From: Chitinophaga pinensis
Lineage (GTDB): Bacteria; Bacteroidota; Bacteroidia; Chitinophagales; Chitinophagaceae
DNA: 64,000 nt
Reading direction: 5' to 3'
NCBI GenBank assembly: GCA_902167325.1
Contig: LR632930.1
Coordinates: 4,154,001 to 4,218,000, forward strand
Every line of letters starts with the position of its first letter. The first letter of the stretch is position 1. The notes under the pieces are model-generated. The model searched no databases and had not been told where the DNA came from. It saw only the letters and a list, made by a program, of their open reading frames with translations. Of this stretch, positions 44,586-53,216 are shown piece after piece. A program made the translations under genes and the position numbers.

Positions 44586-44609
44586 GCTTTCACCGTTCAA
44601 TCGTTTTTT

Positions 44610-46622
44610 ATGAAAGTCATACCCATCAGCATATTATGCCTGCTTTCCGTCTCCACCGTCTATGCACAGCGTTTGGTAAAAGAAGATACCGTGCGCACGG
44701 TATTGCTGCAGGAAGTGAAAGTGACCGGCAAACAAAAGAACCAGCAGCAAAACCTGTTTCAATATTTCAGTGCCAATAAAGCCGCCACCACGGAAGATGT
44801 GCTGGCAAGGCTGCCGGAGCTTTCCATGGTACGGCGCGGCAGCTATGGCATGGAGCCTGTTATCCGATCATTCAACAGCGGCCAGGTTAACCTGCTGCTG
44901 GATGGCATGCGCATTCATGGTGCCTGTACGGATAAGATGGACCCTGCGTCCATCTACGTTGAGCCGGCCAATCTCCAGAGCATTGAAGTGCGCACCAATG
45001 GCGGCAGCTTCCTGAACGGTTCATCCGTTGGCGGCAGCATCAACATGAAACTGGCAGAAGCCACCTGTCATGACGAGCGCGTGTTTTCCGGTACCGCCAA
45101 CTCCGGCTACCACTCCGCCGCCCGTTCGTACTACCAGTCGCTTAACCTGAACTACGCCACTTACAAATGGGGTATCACCGCCACCGGTACTTACCGTAAA
45201 AGCAATAACTACCGCGATGGCAGCGGCAAACGGGTCGATTTCTCGCAGTATGAAAAAGTGAATTACTCCATTCATGGTAAATACATGCTGAACGAGAACA
45301 CCTACCTGAAACTCGACCTTCTGGCCGATGACGGATGGAACATCGGCTACGCCGCCCTGCCGATGGATGTAGGCTATGCCAACGCCCGCATCGGCGCCCT
45401 TACCTTTGTAAAAGAAAACCTGGGCAACGGCTGGCAGAAACTGGAAGCTAAACTTTACGCCAATCAGGTAAAGCACTATATGGACGATACCCATCGCCCC
45501 AACGTGCCCATCCACATGGACATGCCCGGAAAAAGCGCCACCTCAGGCATGTATGCCGAAGGCACTACATCCATCGGCCGTAACCAGCAGCTCACCCTCC
45601 GTGCAGACGCTTCCGTTACCGCCCTCAAAGCTTCCATGACCATGTACCAGGAAGGTACTTCCCCCATGTACATGCTCACCTGGCCCGATAACCGGCAGGT
45701 ACAATCCGGCGTAGCCGCGCAATACCTCCTTCAGTTGGACAGTATCACCCAACTGCAGGTGAGCGCCCGTGCGGATTATTCCGATTTCTCCCTCACCACA
45801 CAGGAAGGTAAAGACCACCTCGCCGTATTCGGATATAACGGCCAGGCGGTGAACCACTTCATCCCATCGGTTTCCGTTCAGCTGTCGCGCAACCTGCACC
45901 GTAACCTGAAAGCCACCGTTTCATTGGGTATGAACGGCCGTACCCCCACAGCCAGTGAGCTGTTCGGCTTCTACCTGTTCAACCAGTTCGACGGGTACGA
46001 TTACATCGGCAACCCCGGCCTGAAGCAGGAAACGGCCCAACAGGCGGAGCTTACACTCCAATGGCGCAAGTCTAAATGGAAAGTACAGGCCACGGGGTAC
46101 GCATCCCGCGTAAGCAATTATATCATCGGCAAGTACGATCCGAAGTACAGCGTGATGACCGCCGGCGCAAGAGGCGTGAAGGTGTACGAAAACCTCGGCC
46201 ATGCGCTGCTCACCGGTGCGGAAGGCAGCGTTATCTTTAACCCCGTCCCGCAAACGCAGATCGTATCCGTCCTCAAATACGCCTATACCCGCGACAACGC
46301 CGGCAATGCCCTGCCCATGATCGCACCATTACGCAACATTACTTCCGTCAAACAAAACATCCATCGCTTATGGCTGCAGGGCGAACTGGAAACCGCCGCC
46401 GCGCAAAACCGCGTAAGCAAAGCCGCCAACGAAAAGCAGACCGGAGAGTTTTATCTCTGCCACTTCCGCATGGGCTACAACGGACAGGCTAAAGGCTTCC
46501 GCTGGCAATTGAACGGGGGCGTGGAGAACATCTTTGATGCATACTACCGCGAGCATCTCGACTGGGGCAACATCGCCCGGCAGGGGAGGAACTTTTACCT
46601 GCAGCTGGGAATAGGGTTCTAA
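44610..46622 (+). CDS. TonB-dependent copper receptor (OprC/NosA-like)
   Basis: 670 residues: signal peptide (ILCLLSVSTVYAQ), TonB plug (about 45-150) and 22-strand barrel ending in an aromatic strand (YLQLGIGF). In the plug C106-x3-M110 (HGACTDKMDP) and in the barrel H289-x-M291 (KHYMDD) match the CxxxM and HxM copper-binding pairs described for OprC of Pseudomonas aeruginosa; NosA, linked to nitrous oxide reductase, belongs to the same group. A further MDMPG segment is Met-rich. Its neighbours also carry Met/His/Cys motifs. I infer copper import, which would serve the copper nitrite reductase made nearby. Confidence 0.85.
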   Translation: MKVIPISILCLLSVSTVYAQRLVKEDTVRTVLLQEVKVTGKQKNQQQNLFQYFSANKAATTEDVLARLPELSMVRRGSYGMEPVIRSFNSGQVNLLLDGMRIHGACTDKMDPASIYVEPANLQSIEVRTNGGSFLNGSSVGGSINMKLAEATCHDERVFSGTANSGYHSAARSYYQSLNLNYATYKWGITATGTYRKSNNYRDGSGKRVDFSQYEKVNYSIHGKYMLNENTYLKLDLLADDGWNIGYAALPMDVGYANARIGALTFVKENLGNGWQKLEAKLYANQVKHYMDDTHRPNVPIHMDMPGKSATSGMYAEGTTSIGRNQQLTLRADASVTALKASMTMYQEGTSPMYMLTWPDNRQVQSGVAAQYLLQLDSITQLQVSARADYSDFSLTTQEGKDHLAVFGYNGQAVNHFIPSVSVQLSRNLHRNLKATVSLGMNGRTPTASELFGFYLFNQFDGYDYIGNPGLKQETAQQAELTLQWRKSKWKVQATGYASRVSNYIIGKYDPKYSVMTAGARGVKVYENLGHALLTGAEGSVIFNPVPQTQIVSVLKYAYTRDNAGNALPMIAPLRNITSVKQNIHRLWLQGELETAAAQNRVSKAANEKQTGEFYLCHFRMGYNGQAKGFRWQLNGGVENIFDAYYREHLDWGNIARQGRNFYLQLGIGF

Positions 46623-46704
46623 ATATCTGGACTACCAACTTTTGTTGATTTTGGACCAGTAAAACGAATTGAGTAATGGAGACATTTGTGGCAGTTTTTA
46701 AAAC

Positions 46705-47211
46705 ATGCAACTTATGTCAACACCCGCAACGGAAACCAGTTCACAGGAAGTGAATGTAAAAGGAGGAAAAGCAACACTCGTTAAAGCAACGCTTGAACAT
46801 TTAAAAGACGCCAGTCTGCTCTTTGACATGTACCGCGTATTCTACCGCCAGCCGGCAGACTATGAACGGTGCAGGCGCTTCCTGCAGGAGCGGCTGCAAG
46901 ATGAGCAGTCTCACATTTTCCTTGCCTATGTAGAAGGGCAACCCGTGGGCTTCGTGCAACTGTACGAGCTGTATCACTACATTCATCTGGAAAAGCAATG
47001 GCTGCTCAGCGACCTGTTCGTACATCCTGACTACCGGGGTATCGGTCTATCCGTTCACCTCATTAACCGCAGCAAGCAATGGTGCGATGAAACCGGAGCC
47101 TGCGGCCTGATGCTGGAAACAGAGAAAACCAACGATATCGGCAACACGCTCTATCCCCGCTGCGGCTTTGAATATGACGGGAAGCATAATTATTATCAGT
47201 GGTGGAAGTAA
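46705..47211 (+). CDS. GNAT-family N-acetyltransferase
   Basis: 168 residues. The GNAT acetyl-CoA fold is shown by FLAYVEGQPVGFVQLY, motif A LLSDLFVHPDYRGIGLSVHLINRS and motif B-like TEKTNDIGNTLYPRCGFEYD. The first 20 residues are polar and may be dispensable (a second Met lies at residue 4). Acceptor substrate unknown. It has its own strong terminator. Confidence 0.88.
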   Translation: MQLMSTPATETSSQEVNVKGGKATLVKATLEHLKDASLLFDMYRVFYRQPADYERCRRFLQERLQDEQSHIFLAYVEGQPVGFVQLYELYHYIHLEKQWLLSDLFVHPDYRGIGLSVHLINRSKQWCDETGACGLMLETEKTNDIGNTLYPRCGFEYDGKHNYYQWWK

Positions 47212-47231
47212 TATAAAATCAATACCTGAAC

Positions 47232-47276
47232 ATCCCCCGTTCATAATCAATACGATTATTAACGGGGGATTTTTTG
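47232..47276 (+). terminator. Strong terminator after the GNAT gene
   Basis: ATCCCCCGTT (47232-47241) pairs with AACGGGGGAT (47261-47270), with a further inner stem ATAATC/GATTAT, followed by TTTTTT. Confidence 0.92.
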
Positions 47277-47334
47277 TGTCTGGTTCCCTTTTCCTACCTT
47301 GCAGTAACTACTTCCCGCTAAAAGCACCTTGCAG

Positions 47335-47916
47335 ATGGACCTACACGACAAAATCACCCAAGCCAGAAAAGTAAAAGGCTTCACGCAGGAGCAGCTGGCG
47401 GAAATGACTAACATCAGCGTGCGCACCATTCAACGGATAGAGGGAGGGGAAAACATTCCAAGGGCTTTTACCCTGAAGGCCATCGCCACCGCACTGGATG
47501 TTCCTTTCGAAGAATGGACAGCCATCACCACATTACCCGCACCGGAAAAGGTAAATACCGGAGAAGAAACGCACGCCCTTCAGCTGATATGCCTTTCCTG
47601 TTTCAGTTACCTCGTTATACCCTGGGTACACTTTCTGGTACCCGCATGGCTCCTGAAAAGATCAGGTATTCAAAGTCCGGAAGCAAAGGCATTTGCCCGG
47701 CAGGTCATCAGGCGACAGATCTACTGGTCCATAGCGCTTTCGGGTCTGATGTTACTGACCATGTTGTTCAACTTCATCAGCAGATCCATCTTCTCCGAGC
47801 CATTTCTCCTCAACTACCTGTGGCCACTGTTTATCATGTTAGGGTGGAATGCCTTACAGATAATCCTTTCTTTCAGACAGATCAAAGGAGTCAACAACGC
47901 ATTGATTACCAGTTAA
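47335..47916 (+). CDS. XRE-type HTH protein with a four-helix membrane domain
   Basis: 193 residues from ATG 47335 (MDLHDKITQARKVKGF). HTH domain at about 5-60 (LAEMTNISVRTIQRIEGGE), then three to four hydrophobic segments (CFSYLVIPWVHFLVPAWLL, YWSIALSGLMLLTMLFNFI, LWPLFIMLGWNALQIIL) like the DUF4870 small membrane family. A membrane-tethered regulator, possibly sensing an envelope state. Its stop codon lies inside the first unit of a short 11-bp array that leads into the next gene. Confidence 0.82.
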   Translation: MDLHDKITQARKVKGFTQEQLAEMTNISVRTIQRIEGGENIPRAFTLKAIATALDVPFEEWTAITTLPAPEKVNTGEETHALQLICLSCFSYLVIPWVHFLVPAWLLKRSGIQSPEAKAFARQVIRRQIYWSIALSGLMLLTMLFNFISRSIFSEPFLLNYLWPLFIMLGWNALQIILSFRQIKGVNNALITS

Positions 47917-47947
47917 TGTCGTGCAAATGTCGGGTAAATGGCGGGCA
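47915..47947. repeat. Three tandem 11-bp units (locus 4)
   Basis: AATGTCGTGCA, AATGTCGGGTA and AATGGCGGGCA follow without gaps; a weaker fourth unit may begin at 47948. They span the stop codon of the HTH gene and end 19 bases before the -7 box of the protease-like gene. On the minus strand each unit has the C-N-N-C-A core seen in the other arrays. Confidence 0.6.
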
Positions 47948-47966
47948 ATTGGTTCCCTGCCGAATG

Positions 47967-47974
47967 TAGCTTTG
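47967..47974 (+). promoter_or_regulatory. -7 box (TAGCTTTG) of the aspartyl-protease-like gene
   Basis: A perfect TAnnTTTG. It sits inside the longest possible reading frame of that gene, which argues for the start at 47993 rather than 47921. Confidence 0.6.
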
Positions 47975-47992
47975 CAGGCAAACAATACACGC

Positions 47993-48943
47993 ATGATGCA
48001 AACTATCAGGCAGGCCTTTTTGCTCTTAATTGTGGCAATATTCACCGGCTGCATTACACCCGCATTCTCACAATCCCTTCCCGCCAGTCAACTTACATTC
48101 ACTCCCGGCACCCACGTAATACCCTTCCACTGGCAGGGAGATTCCGTTCATGCCCAATGGGAACCCCATGCCGCCATGCTCATCCCGGTGAAGCTAAAGG
48201 GTTGCCCCAGGCAGTTGTATATGCAGTTCGACCTTGGCGCTCCCGCTTCCATAGTCTATCAAAATAAACTGAACGCCATCCGGGAAAAGTACCCGCAGGC
48301 AGGGGCTGATAGTCTCCAAACGATCTTCCATTTCACAGCTGGGAACACCCCGGTTTCCGCCCACAGTATCCCTTTCATGCAATTCGACAGCAGCAGCATT
48401 AACTGGAACACAACAGCCAAAGTGATCATCGGCACCATCGGGGCAGACTTCATCGACGGACATGTAGCCGTTATCGATTACCCCAAACGAAGGATTACCA
48501 TCGCCGAAGCTGTACCCAAAAAGACAGTGCGTCAAATCAGGATGGAAACCTTCGTATATATGGGCAGGAGGATACTGCTGCCATCCACCATCCTTGGTCA
48601 GCAAAAACTGCTATTCTTCGATACCGGCTCCAGTATGTACTCCTTACTGACCGACAAGGCTACCTGCGAACAATTGGCCATTCCCGGCACACCGGTACTG
48701 CAAAGCAAATCCTGGTCATGGAACAAATGGCTTATGGCCAACACGATGGCCACCAGCGATAGCATAGAAATTGCATCATTGAAAATCCCAATCAGGAATG
48801 CTACCTATATGGAAGGCACCGATCCCGCACAGGCGGCGCAAATGAGGCGCATGGGCATAGGAGGGATGACGGGGAATAAACTATTCCTGCCATACAAACT
48901 GGTACTGGATACGAAGAACAAAATGTTTGGATTGATACGTTGA
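47993..48943 (+). CDS. Secreted aspartyl-protease-like (retropepsin-fold) protein
   Basis: 316 residues from ATG 47993 (a second ATG follows directly). Signal segment AFLLLIVAIFTGC; the Cys might be lipidated. Two half-domains are visible: LYMQFDLGAPASIVY with D-L-G, and KLLFFDTGSSMYSLL with a canonical D-T-G-S. The second matches retropepsin-like active sites; the first is a degenerate copy, so whether two Asp act together is open. It ends MTGNKLFLPYKLVLDTKNKMFGLI, typical of the Bacteroidota family. Substrate unknown. Confidence 0.78.
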   Translation: MMQTIRQAFLLLIVAIFTGCITPAFSQSLPASQLTFTPGTHVIPFHWQGDSVHAQWEPHAAMLIPVKLKGCPRQLYMQFDLGAPASIVYQNKLNAIREKYPQAGADSLQTIFHFTAGNTPVSAHSIPFMQFDSSSINWNTTAKVIIGTIGADFIDGHVAVIDYPKRRITIAEAVPKKTVRQIRMETFVYMGRRILLPSTILGQQKLLFFDTGSSMYSLLTDKATCEQLAIPGTPVLQSKSWSWNKWLMANTMATSDSIEIASLKIPIRNATYMEGTDPAQAAQMRRMGIGGMTGNKLFLPYKLVLDTKNKMFGLIR

Positions 48944-49172
48944 GGAGGAGGCTAACAACAGGCCGGTAACCGGACTTCCGTTGCAACGAAGTTAGGAAAA
49001 AAAGCTGGTCTCCGCATCAACCCCGCCGGAAAACAAGGTGTTTTTTTAGTATGTGAAATCACTACATTTATACCTTCATATTCAAACTGCAGCGCAACTG
49101 CCATAACCCTGCTACAGTAAGCCTCACAGCCATATCAATCGCAGTTGCCGCACATCATTCTCTAACCCGGAA

Positions 49173-51770
49173 ATGAAGGAACACATGTACAAATGGATCA
49201 TTGGTTTTCAGGACACAGACCGCGCTATGGGATGGCTCACCGGCGGCAAAGGTGCCAACCTCGGTGAGTTATCGCGTATCAGGGGCATTCGCGTGCCGAA
49301 TGGTTTCTGCGTTACTACCGAAGCATATCAGAAGGTCACGGGCCACCACACCGGACTGCAGGAATTGCTGGAAAAACTTACCCGCTATGAAGCATCCGAC
49401 AGGGAAACTATCCGGTCTCTCAGTGCAAGTATCCGTTCCCTCATCGAAGGCATCCCCATCCCGCAGGATATTGCTGCAGAGATAACGGCGTACATCAGGG
49501 AGCTTGGCGAAGAGAGTGCCTATGCCGTACGTTCCAGCGCCACAGCCGAGGATTTGCCAAATGCTTCCTTCGCCGGGCAACAGGATTCTTTTCTGAACAT
49601 CACCGGCGATGAAGCCATCCTCCGGCATATCTCCCTTTGCTGGGCTTCCCTGTTCACGGAAAGGGCCGTTTTATACCGTATACAGAACGGGTTTGGACAT
49701 TATCAGGTGCATATTGCGGTAATAGTGCAGCAAATGGTACAACCGCAGGCAGCAGGGGTTATGTTCACTGCAGACCCAATTTCCTCCAACCGGAAAGTGG
49801 TATCCATTGATGCGGCCCGCGGACTGGGCGAAGCACTGGTAGCAGGCACCGTGAATCCTGATAACTATGAAGTGCATGATGATGGAACGGTGAACATGCG
49901 AAGCAGCAATAAATCCCCTGAAGATGACGGGATTTACCGGCAGGGCGTTAACCCGTTTGAACATGAGCGTAACTTTGTACTTACAAAAGAACAGATCACA
50001 CGGCTGGCACAAACCGGCCGGCAGATAGAAGCACATTTCGGCGCACCACAGGATATTGAATGGTGCCTTGCGGATAGTGTGTTCTACATCGTACAGAGCC
50101 GCCCCATTACTACGCTGTTTCCCATCCCGACAGCCAACGACTCCGATAACCATGTATACATTTCCGTTGGCCATCAGCAGATGATGACTGATGCCATGAA
50201 ACCGCTGGGCCTTTCTGTATGGCAACTCAGCACCGGCGCTCATATGCGTGCCGCCGGAGGCAGGCTCTTTGTGGATGTAACCCCCATCCTCCAAACCGCC
50301 GCCGGCCGCAGGAAACTGATAGATACACTGGGCCAGTCGGACCCATTGCTGAAAGGCGCCCTGACAGAGATCGTTCATCACCGCGAATTCCTCCGGTTGC
50401 AGCCCGAAGATGAAACCAGTCTTAATGCACCCACTCCGCTGGATTATCTCACACTTTCAGCAACTGATCCCGCAATAGTAGCTGTATTGATCAACCGCAC
50501 AGATACATCTGTTGCAACCCTGCGGGAAGAGATCAATACCAGATCAGGCACAGATGTGTTCGATTATATCAAAGACCACATCATGCAGATGAAACAGGAG
50601 ATGCACGACCCGCAGAACATGGGTGCTGTCATGGCCGGTATGAACGCCAGTGCATGGATCAATGAAAAGATGAAGGAATGGCTGGGAGAAAAGAACGTGG
50701 CCGATACCATCACCCTGTCTGCCCCCAACAACATCACCTCCGAAATGGGTCTGGCCCTCATGGATGTGGCGGATGTGATCCGTCCATTCCCGGCCGTGGT
50801 GCAATACCTGCAACATACCAACGATGATGATTTCCTGAATGTATTGCCACAAATGGAAGGAGGGAAGGAAGCCCGTAACGCCATCGTTGCCTTCCTCGAC
50901 AAATACGGTATGCGCTGCGCCGGAGAGATCGATATCACCAGAAAACGCTGGAGCGAAAAGCCCGCCATCCTGTTACCATTGCTGCTCAACAACATCAGGA
51001 ACTTTACACCGGGGGCTGGTGCCCGCAAATTTGAACAGGGCCGGCAGGATGCCATGCAGAAAGAACAGGAGATACTGGCAAAGCTGCGGCAATTGCCAGA
51101 CGGGGAAGAAAAAGCAGCAGCAACCAAAAGGATGATCGATCAGGTAAGGGGCTTTATCGGCTATCGCGAATACCCTAAATACGGCATCATCAACCGCTAC
51201 TACCTTTACAAACAGGCCTTACTGAAAGAGGCACATACACTCGTGGAGGCCGGTATTTTGCGGGAATTGGAAGACATGAACTACCTCACTTTCGAAGCGC
51301 TCCGAGAAGCAGTGCGCACGCATGAAGTGGAATACGAAAGCATCCTGCGGGAGAAAGAATTATTCAACACTTATGAAAAGCTCACCCCGCCAAGGGTGAT
51401 CACTTCAGACGGGGAGATCATTACAGGCAACTATAACCATGAGAACCTGCCGGCCGGAGCCATTCCAGGCCTCCCTGTTTCCGCCGGTATTGCGGAAGGC
51501 CGTGCGCGTGTAATACTGAACATAGAAGAAGCAGAACTGGAAGCAGGAGACATCCTCGTCACTACCTTCACCGACCCCAGCTGGACGCCCTCGTTCGTTT
51601 CCATCAGCGGCCTCATTACCGAGGTGGGAGGCCTCATGACCCATGGCGCCGTTATCGCCCGGGAATATGGTCTGCCTGCCGTTGTGGGCGTTAACGGGGC
51701 TACAAAACTGATTAAGGACGGGCAGCGCATCCGGGTGAATGGGACAGAGGGGTTCATAGAAATAATATAG
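49173..51770 (+). CDS. rph: Rifamycin-inactivating phosphotransferase
   Basis: 865 residues, the length of Rph enzymes and longer in its middle part than typical PEP synthase fragments. N-terminal ATP-binding domain: GGKGANLGELSRI, VPNGFCVTTEAY, YAVRSSATAEDLPNASFAGQQ, GVMFTADPISSNRKVVSIDA. Middle rifamycin-binding region begins with HVYISVGHQQMMTDAMKPLGLS, a stretch typical of Rph. C-terminal swivel domain carries the phospho-His H824 in TEVGGLMTHGAVIARE. It transfers the beta-phosphate of ATP to rifamycins. Start may be ATG 49173 or 49185. Monocistronic; a weak TACATTTA box lies at 49063. Confidence 0.88.
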   Translation: MKEHMYKWIIGFQDTDRAMGWLTGGKGANLGELSRIRGIRVPNGFCVTTEAYQKVTGHHTGLQELLEKLTRYEASDRETIRSLSASIRSLIEGIPIPQDIAAEITAYIRELGEESAYAVRSSATAEDLPNASFAGQQDSFLNITGDEAILRHISLCWASLFTERAVLYRIQNGFGHYQVHIAVIVQQMVQPQAAGVMFTADPISSNRKVVSIDAARGLGEALVAGTVNPDNYEVHDDGTVNMRSSNKSPEDDGIYRQGVNPFEHERNFVLTKEQITRLAQTGRQIEAHFGAPQDIEWCLADSVFYIVQSRPITTLFPIPTANDSDNHVYISVGHQQMMTDAMKPLGLSVWQLSTGAHMRAAGGRLFVDVTPILQTAAGRRKLIDTLGQSDPLLKGALTEIVHHREFLRLQPEDETSLNAPTPLDYLTLSATDPAIVAVLINRTDTSVATLREEINTRSGTDVFDYIKDHIMQMKQEMHDPQNMGAVMAGMNASAWINEKMKEWLGEKNVADTITLSAPNNITSEMGLALMDVADVIRPFPAVVQYLQHTNDDDFLNVLPQMEGGKEARNAIVAFLDKYGMRCAGEIDITRKRWSEKPAILLPLLLNNIRNFTPGAGARKFEQGRQDAMQKEQEILAKLRQLPDGEEKAAATKRMIDQVRGFIGYREYPKYGIINRYYLYKQALLKEAHTLVEAGILRELEDMNYLTFEALREAVRTHEVEYESILREKELFNTYEKLTPPRVITSDGEIITGNYNHENLPAGAIPGLPVSAGIAEGRARVILNIEEAELEAGDILVTTFTDPSWTPSFVSISGLITEVGGLMTHGAVIAREYGLPAVVGVNGATKLIKDGQRIRVNGTEGFIEII

Positions 51771-51794
51771 CCGGAGAAGTATTCTCCGGCTATA
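51766..51794. terminator. Bidirectional terminator between rph and the alpha/beta hydrolase gene
   Basis: TATAGCCGGAGA (51766-51777) and TCTCCGGCTATA (51783-51794) form a perfect 12-bp stem with a 5-base loop. The rph stop codon is inside the left arm, 10 bases from the convergent gene. Confidence 0.85.
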
Positions 51795-51803
51795 AGTATC
51801 ATT

Positions 51804-52742
51804 TTAGAAGGAGGGAGGCGGTGCATTCAGATCACCATCGATGAAATCGGTTACCATGGGCACCCAGAGGTTTGCTTTCTGCATCATGCCTATGTGCGTG
51901 GTACCGGGCAATATAGCCAGCCGGGAATGGGGCATACCGTGCATATCACCCATCTTTCCACCGCCTTTGGCACGGAACAGTTCCAGTGCATGTTCATACC
52001 GCACGCCATCTGCATCACCAATAGCCATGAAAACCGGCATCTTTAAGTTCTTGACTTCCTTCGACCAATCATATGGTTTCAGGTCTATACTCAATACCTT
52101 TTTCAAATATGCAGGGAACTGGGTGGAATCATTCCCCTGCATGAGGAATTGCTGCTCAATGGGCGAGCCTTTGAACATATCCGCGTTCATGGTGGAATAC
52201 ATCGCTTCCACTTCAGGCCACCAGCCATCGTGCGTGTAAGTGCCTGAGAGCACTACCAGCCGGCGCACCTGCTCCGGATGACGTACCGCCATCTGAAAGG
52301 CCACACCACCGCCCATGCTGTATCCAAGAATATCCGCACTGTCGATCTTCAGATGCTTCAGCAGGCCGGATACATCATCGGCCATACCTTCATAGCTGAA
52401 CTCGCGGGCAATATCCTTTGTACGGCCGTGGGCCTGCATTTCTGCTACTATCACTTTACGGTCTTTCGCCAGCAGGGGAATAATATGCGCCCAGTTCAGC
52501 GGGATGGTCATAAAAGAGCCATGCAGGAGAACTATGGGTTTCCCTTCGCCGTATACTTCATAGTAAAGATTAAGACCGTTAACGGCTGCATAACCGGTGT
52601 CTGACGGTTGCAGGGTTTGCGCTGCTGTTGTGTCTTTTGGCGTGGTGGTATGGCTGTGTTCTTCCTTAGGACCAGACTGGCAGGAACTCATCACCACCAG
52701 TACAACGGCCACTGCTAAGCCGGATATCAAATGCTTGTTCAT
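51804..52742 (-). CDS. Alpha/beta hydrolase lipoprotein
   Basis: 312 residues from ATG 52742 (MNKHLISGLAVAVVLVVMSSC-QSG), a clear lipoprotein; the frame upstream lacks similarity. Catalytic triad candidates: nucleophile Ser in DILGYSMGGGVAF, Asp in AIGDADGVRY and His in LPGTTHIGMM. The oxyanion region is VLLHGSFM. After the lipid anchor comes a His/Thr-rich linker (EEHSHTTTPKDTT). Substrate unknown; probably an envelope esterase. Its promoter has a GAGATTTG box followed by TGTCA. Confidence 0.9.
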   Translation of the reverse strand: MNKHLISGLAVAVVLVVMSSCQSGPKEEHSHTTTPKDTTAAQTLQPSDTGYAAVNGLNLYYEVYGEGKPIVLLHGSFMTIPLNWAHIIPLLAKDRKVIVAEMQAHGRTKDIAREFSYEGMADDVSGLLKHLKIDSADILGYSMGGGVAFQMAVRHPEQVRRLVVLSGTYTHDGWWPEVEAMYSTMNADMFKGSPIEQQFLMQGNDSTQFPAYLKKVLSIDLKPYDWSKEVKNLKMPVFMAIGDADGVRYEHALELFRAKGGGKMGDMHGMPHSRLAILPGTTHIGMMQKANLWVPMVTDFIDGDLNAPPPSF

Positions 52743-53216
52743 ATCGTGAGGTTTATTATGACACAAATCTCGGCAACAATACCCGGCTGCCTGCAGTGCA
52801 ATTGCGACAATGTTAGGGGTTAAAAACGACAATGCTTCTAACTTTACAAAAGCAGCGCTGTTCGCTTTCACAAAACCTGCAAAGCCAGCCGGGCGCTTGC
52901 CTGTCAGCATCATATAATCATCACTTACTTGCTGCCACCGGATCAGGACTAACATACACCACCTGTTTACCCTGTACTTCAGGAAAGATCGCGGCCATCC
53001 CTGCTCACCCAAGGCCTATCCGTTAATATCGTACCGAAAAGGGATGTATCGCCCTACTGACATCCTCCATCCATCCTCCATCCAAACCCACTATTTACTG
53101 GAGCCGGAAGGAGGTTGGATGGAGGGTGGATGGAGGATCACGGTTCAATTGATTGACAATGAATAAATTGTGACGAAGCGTAAAATCAGCGTGCAAAGGC
53201 ATCACATTGTTATTCA
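52743..53216. other. 474-base gene-free region with a hairpin repeat
   Basis: Holds the promoter of the alpha/beta hydrolase gene (right after 52743) and the 11-bp-unit hairpin at 53051-53138. The stretch between about 52800 and 53040 shows no gene or signal I can name. Confidence 0.6.
53051..53138. repeat. Hairpin repeat built from 11-bp units (locus 2)
   Basis: Left arm: GCCCTACTGAC then ATCCTCCATCC twice (53062-53083). Right arm: GGATGGAGGGT and GGATGGAGGAT (53117-53138). Arms of 24 bases (53062-53085 with 53115-53138) pair with a single mismatch; loop 29 bases. The leader CCTACTGAC plus ATCCT is identical to locus 1 while the arm sequence differs. Confidence 0.85.

Noticed and set aside
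47921..47992. N-terminal extension of the aspartyl-protease-like protein
   Set aside because: Includes the 11-mer array and a -7 box, and would put the signal peptide 25 residues inside the protein.
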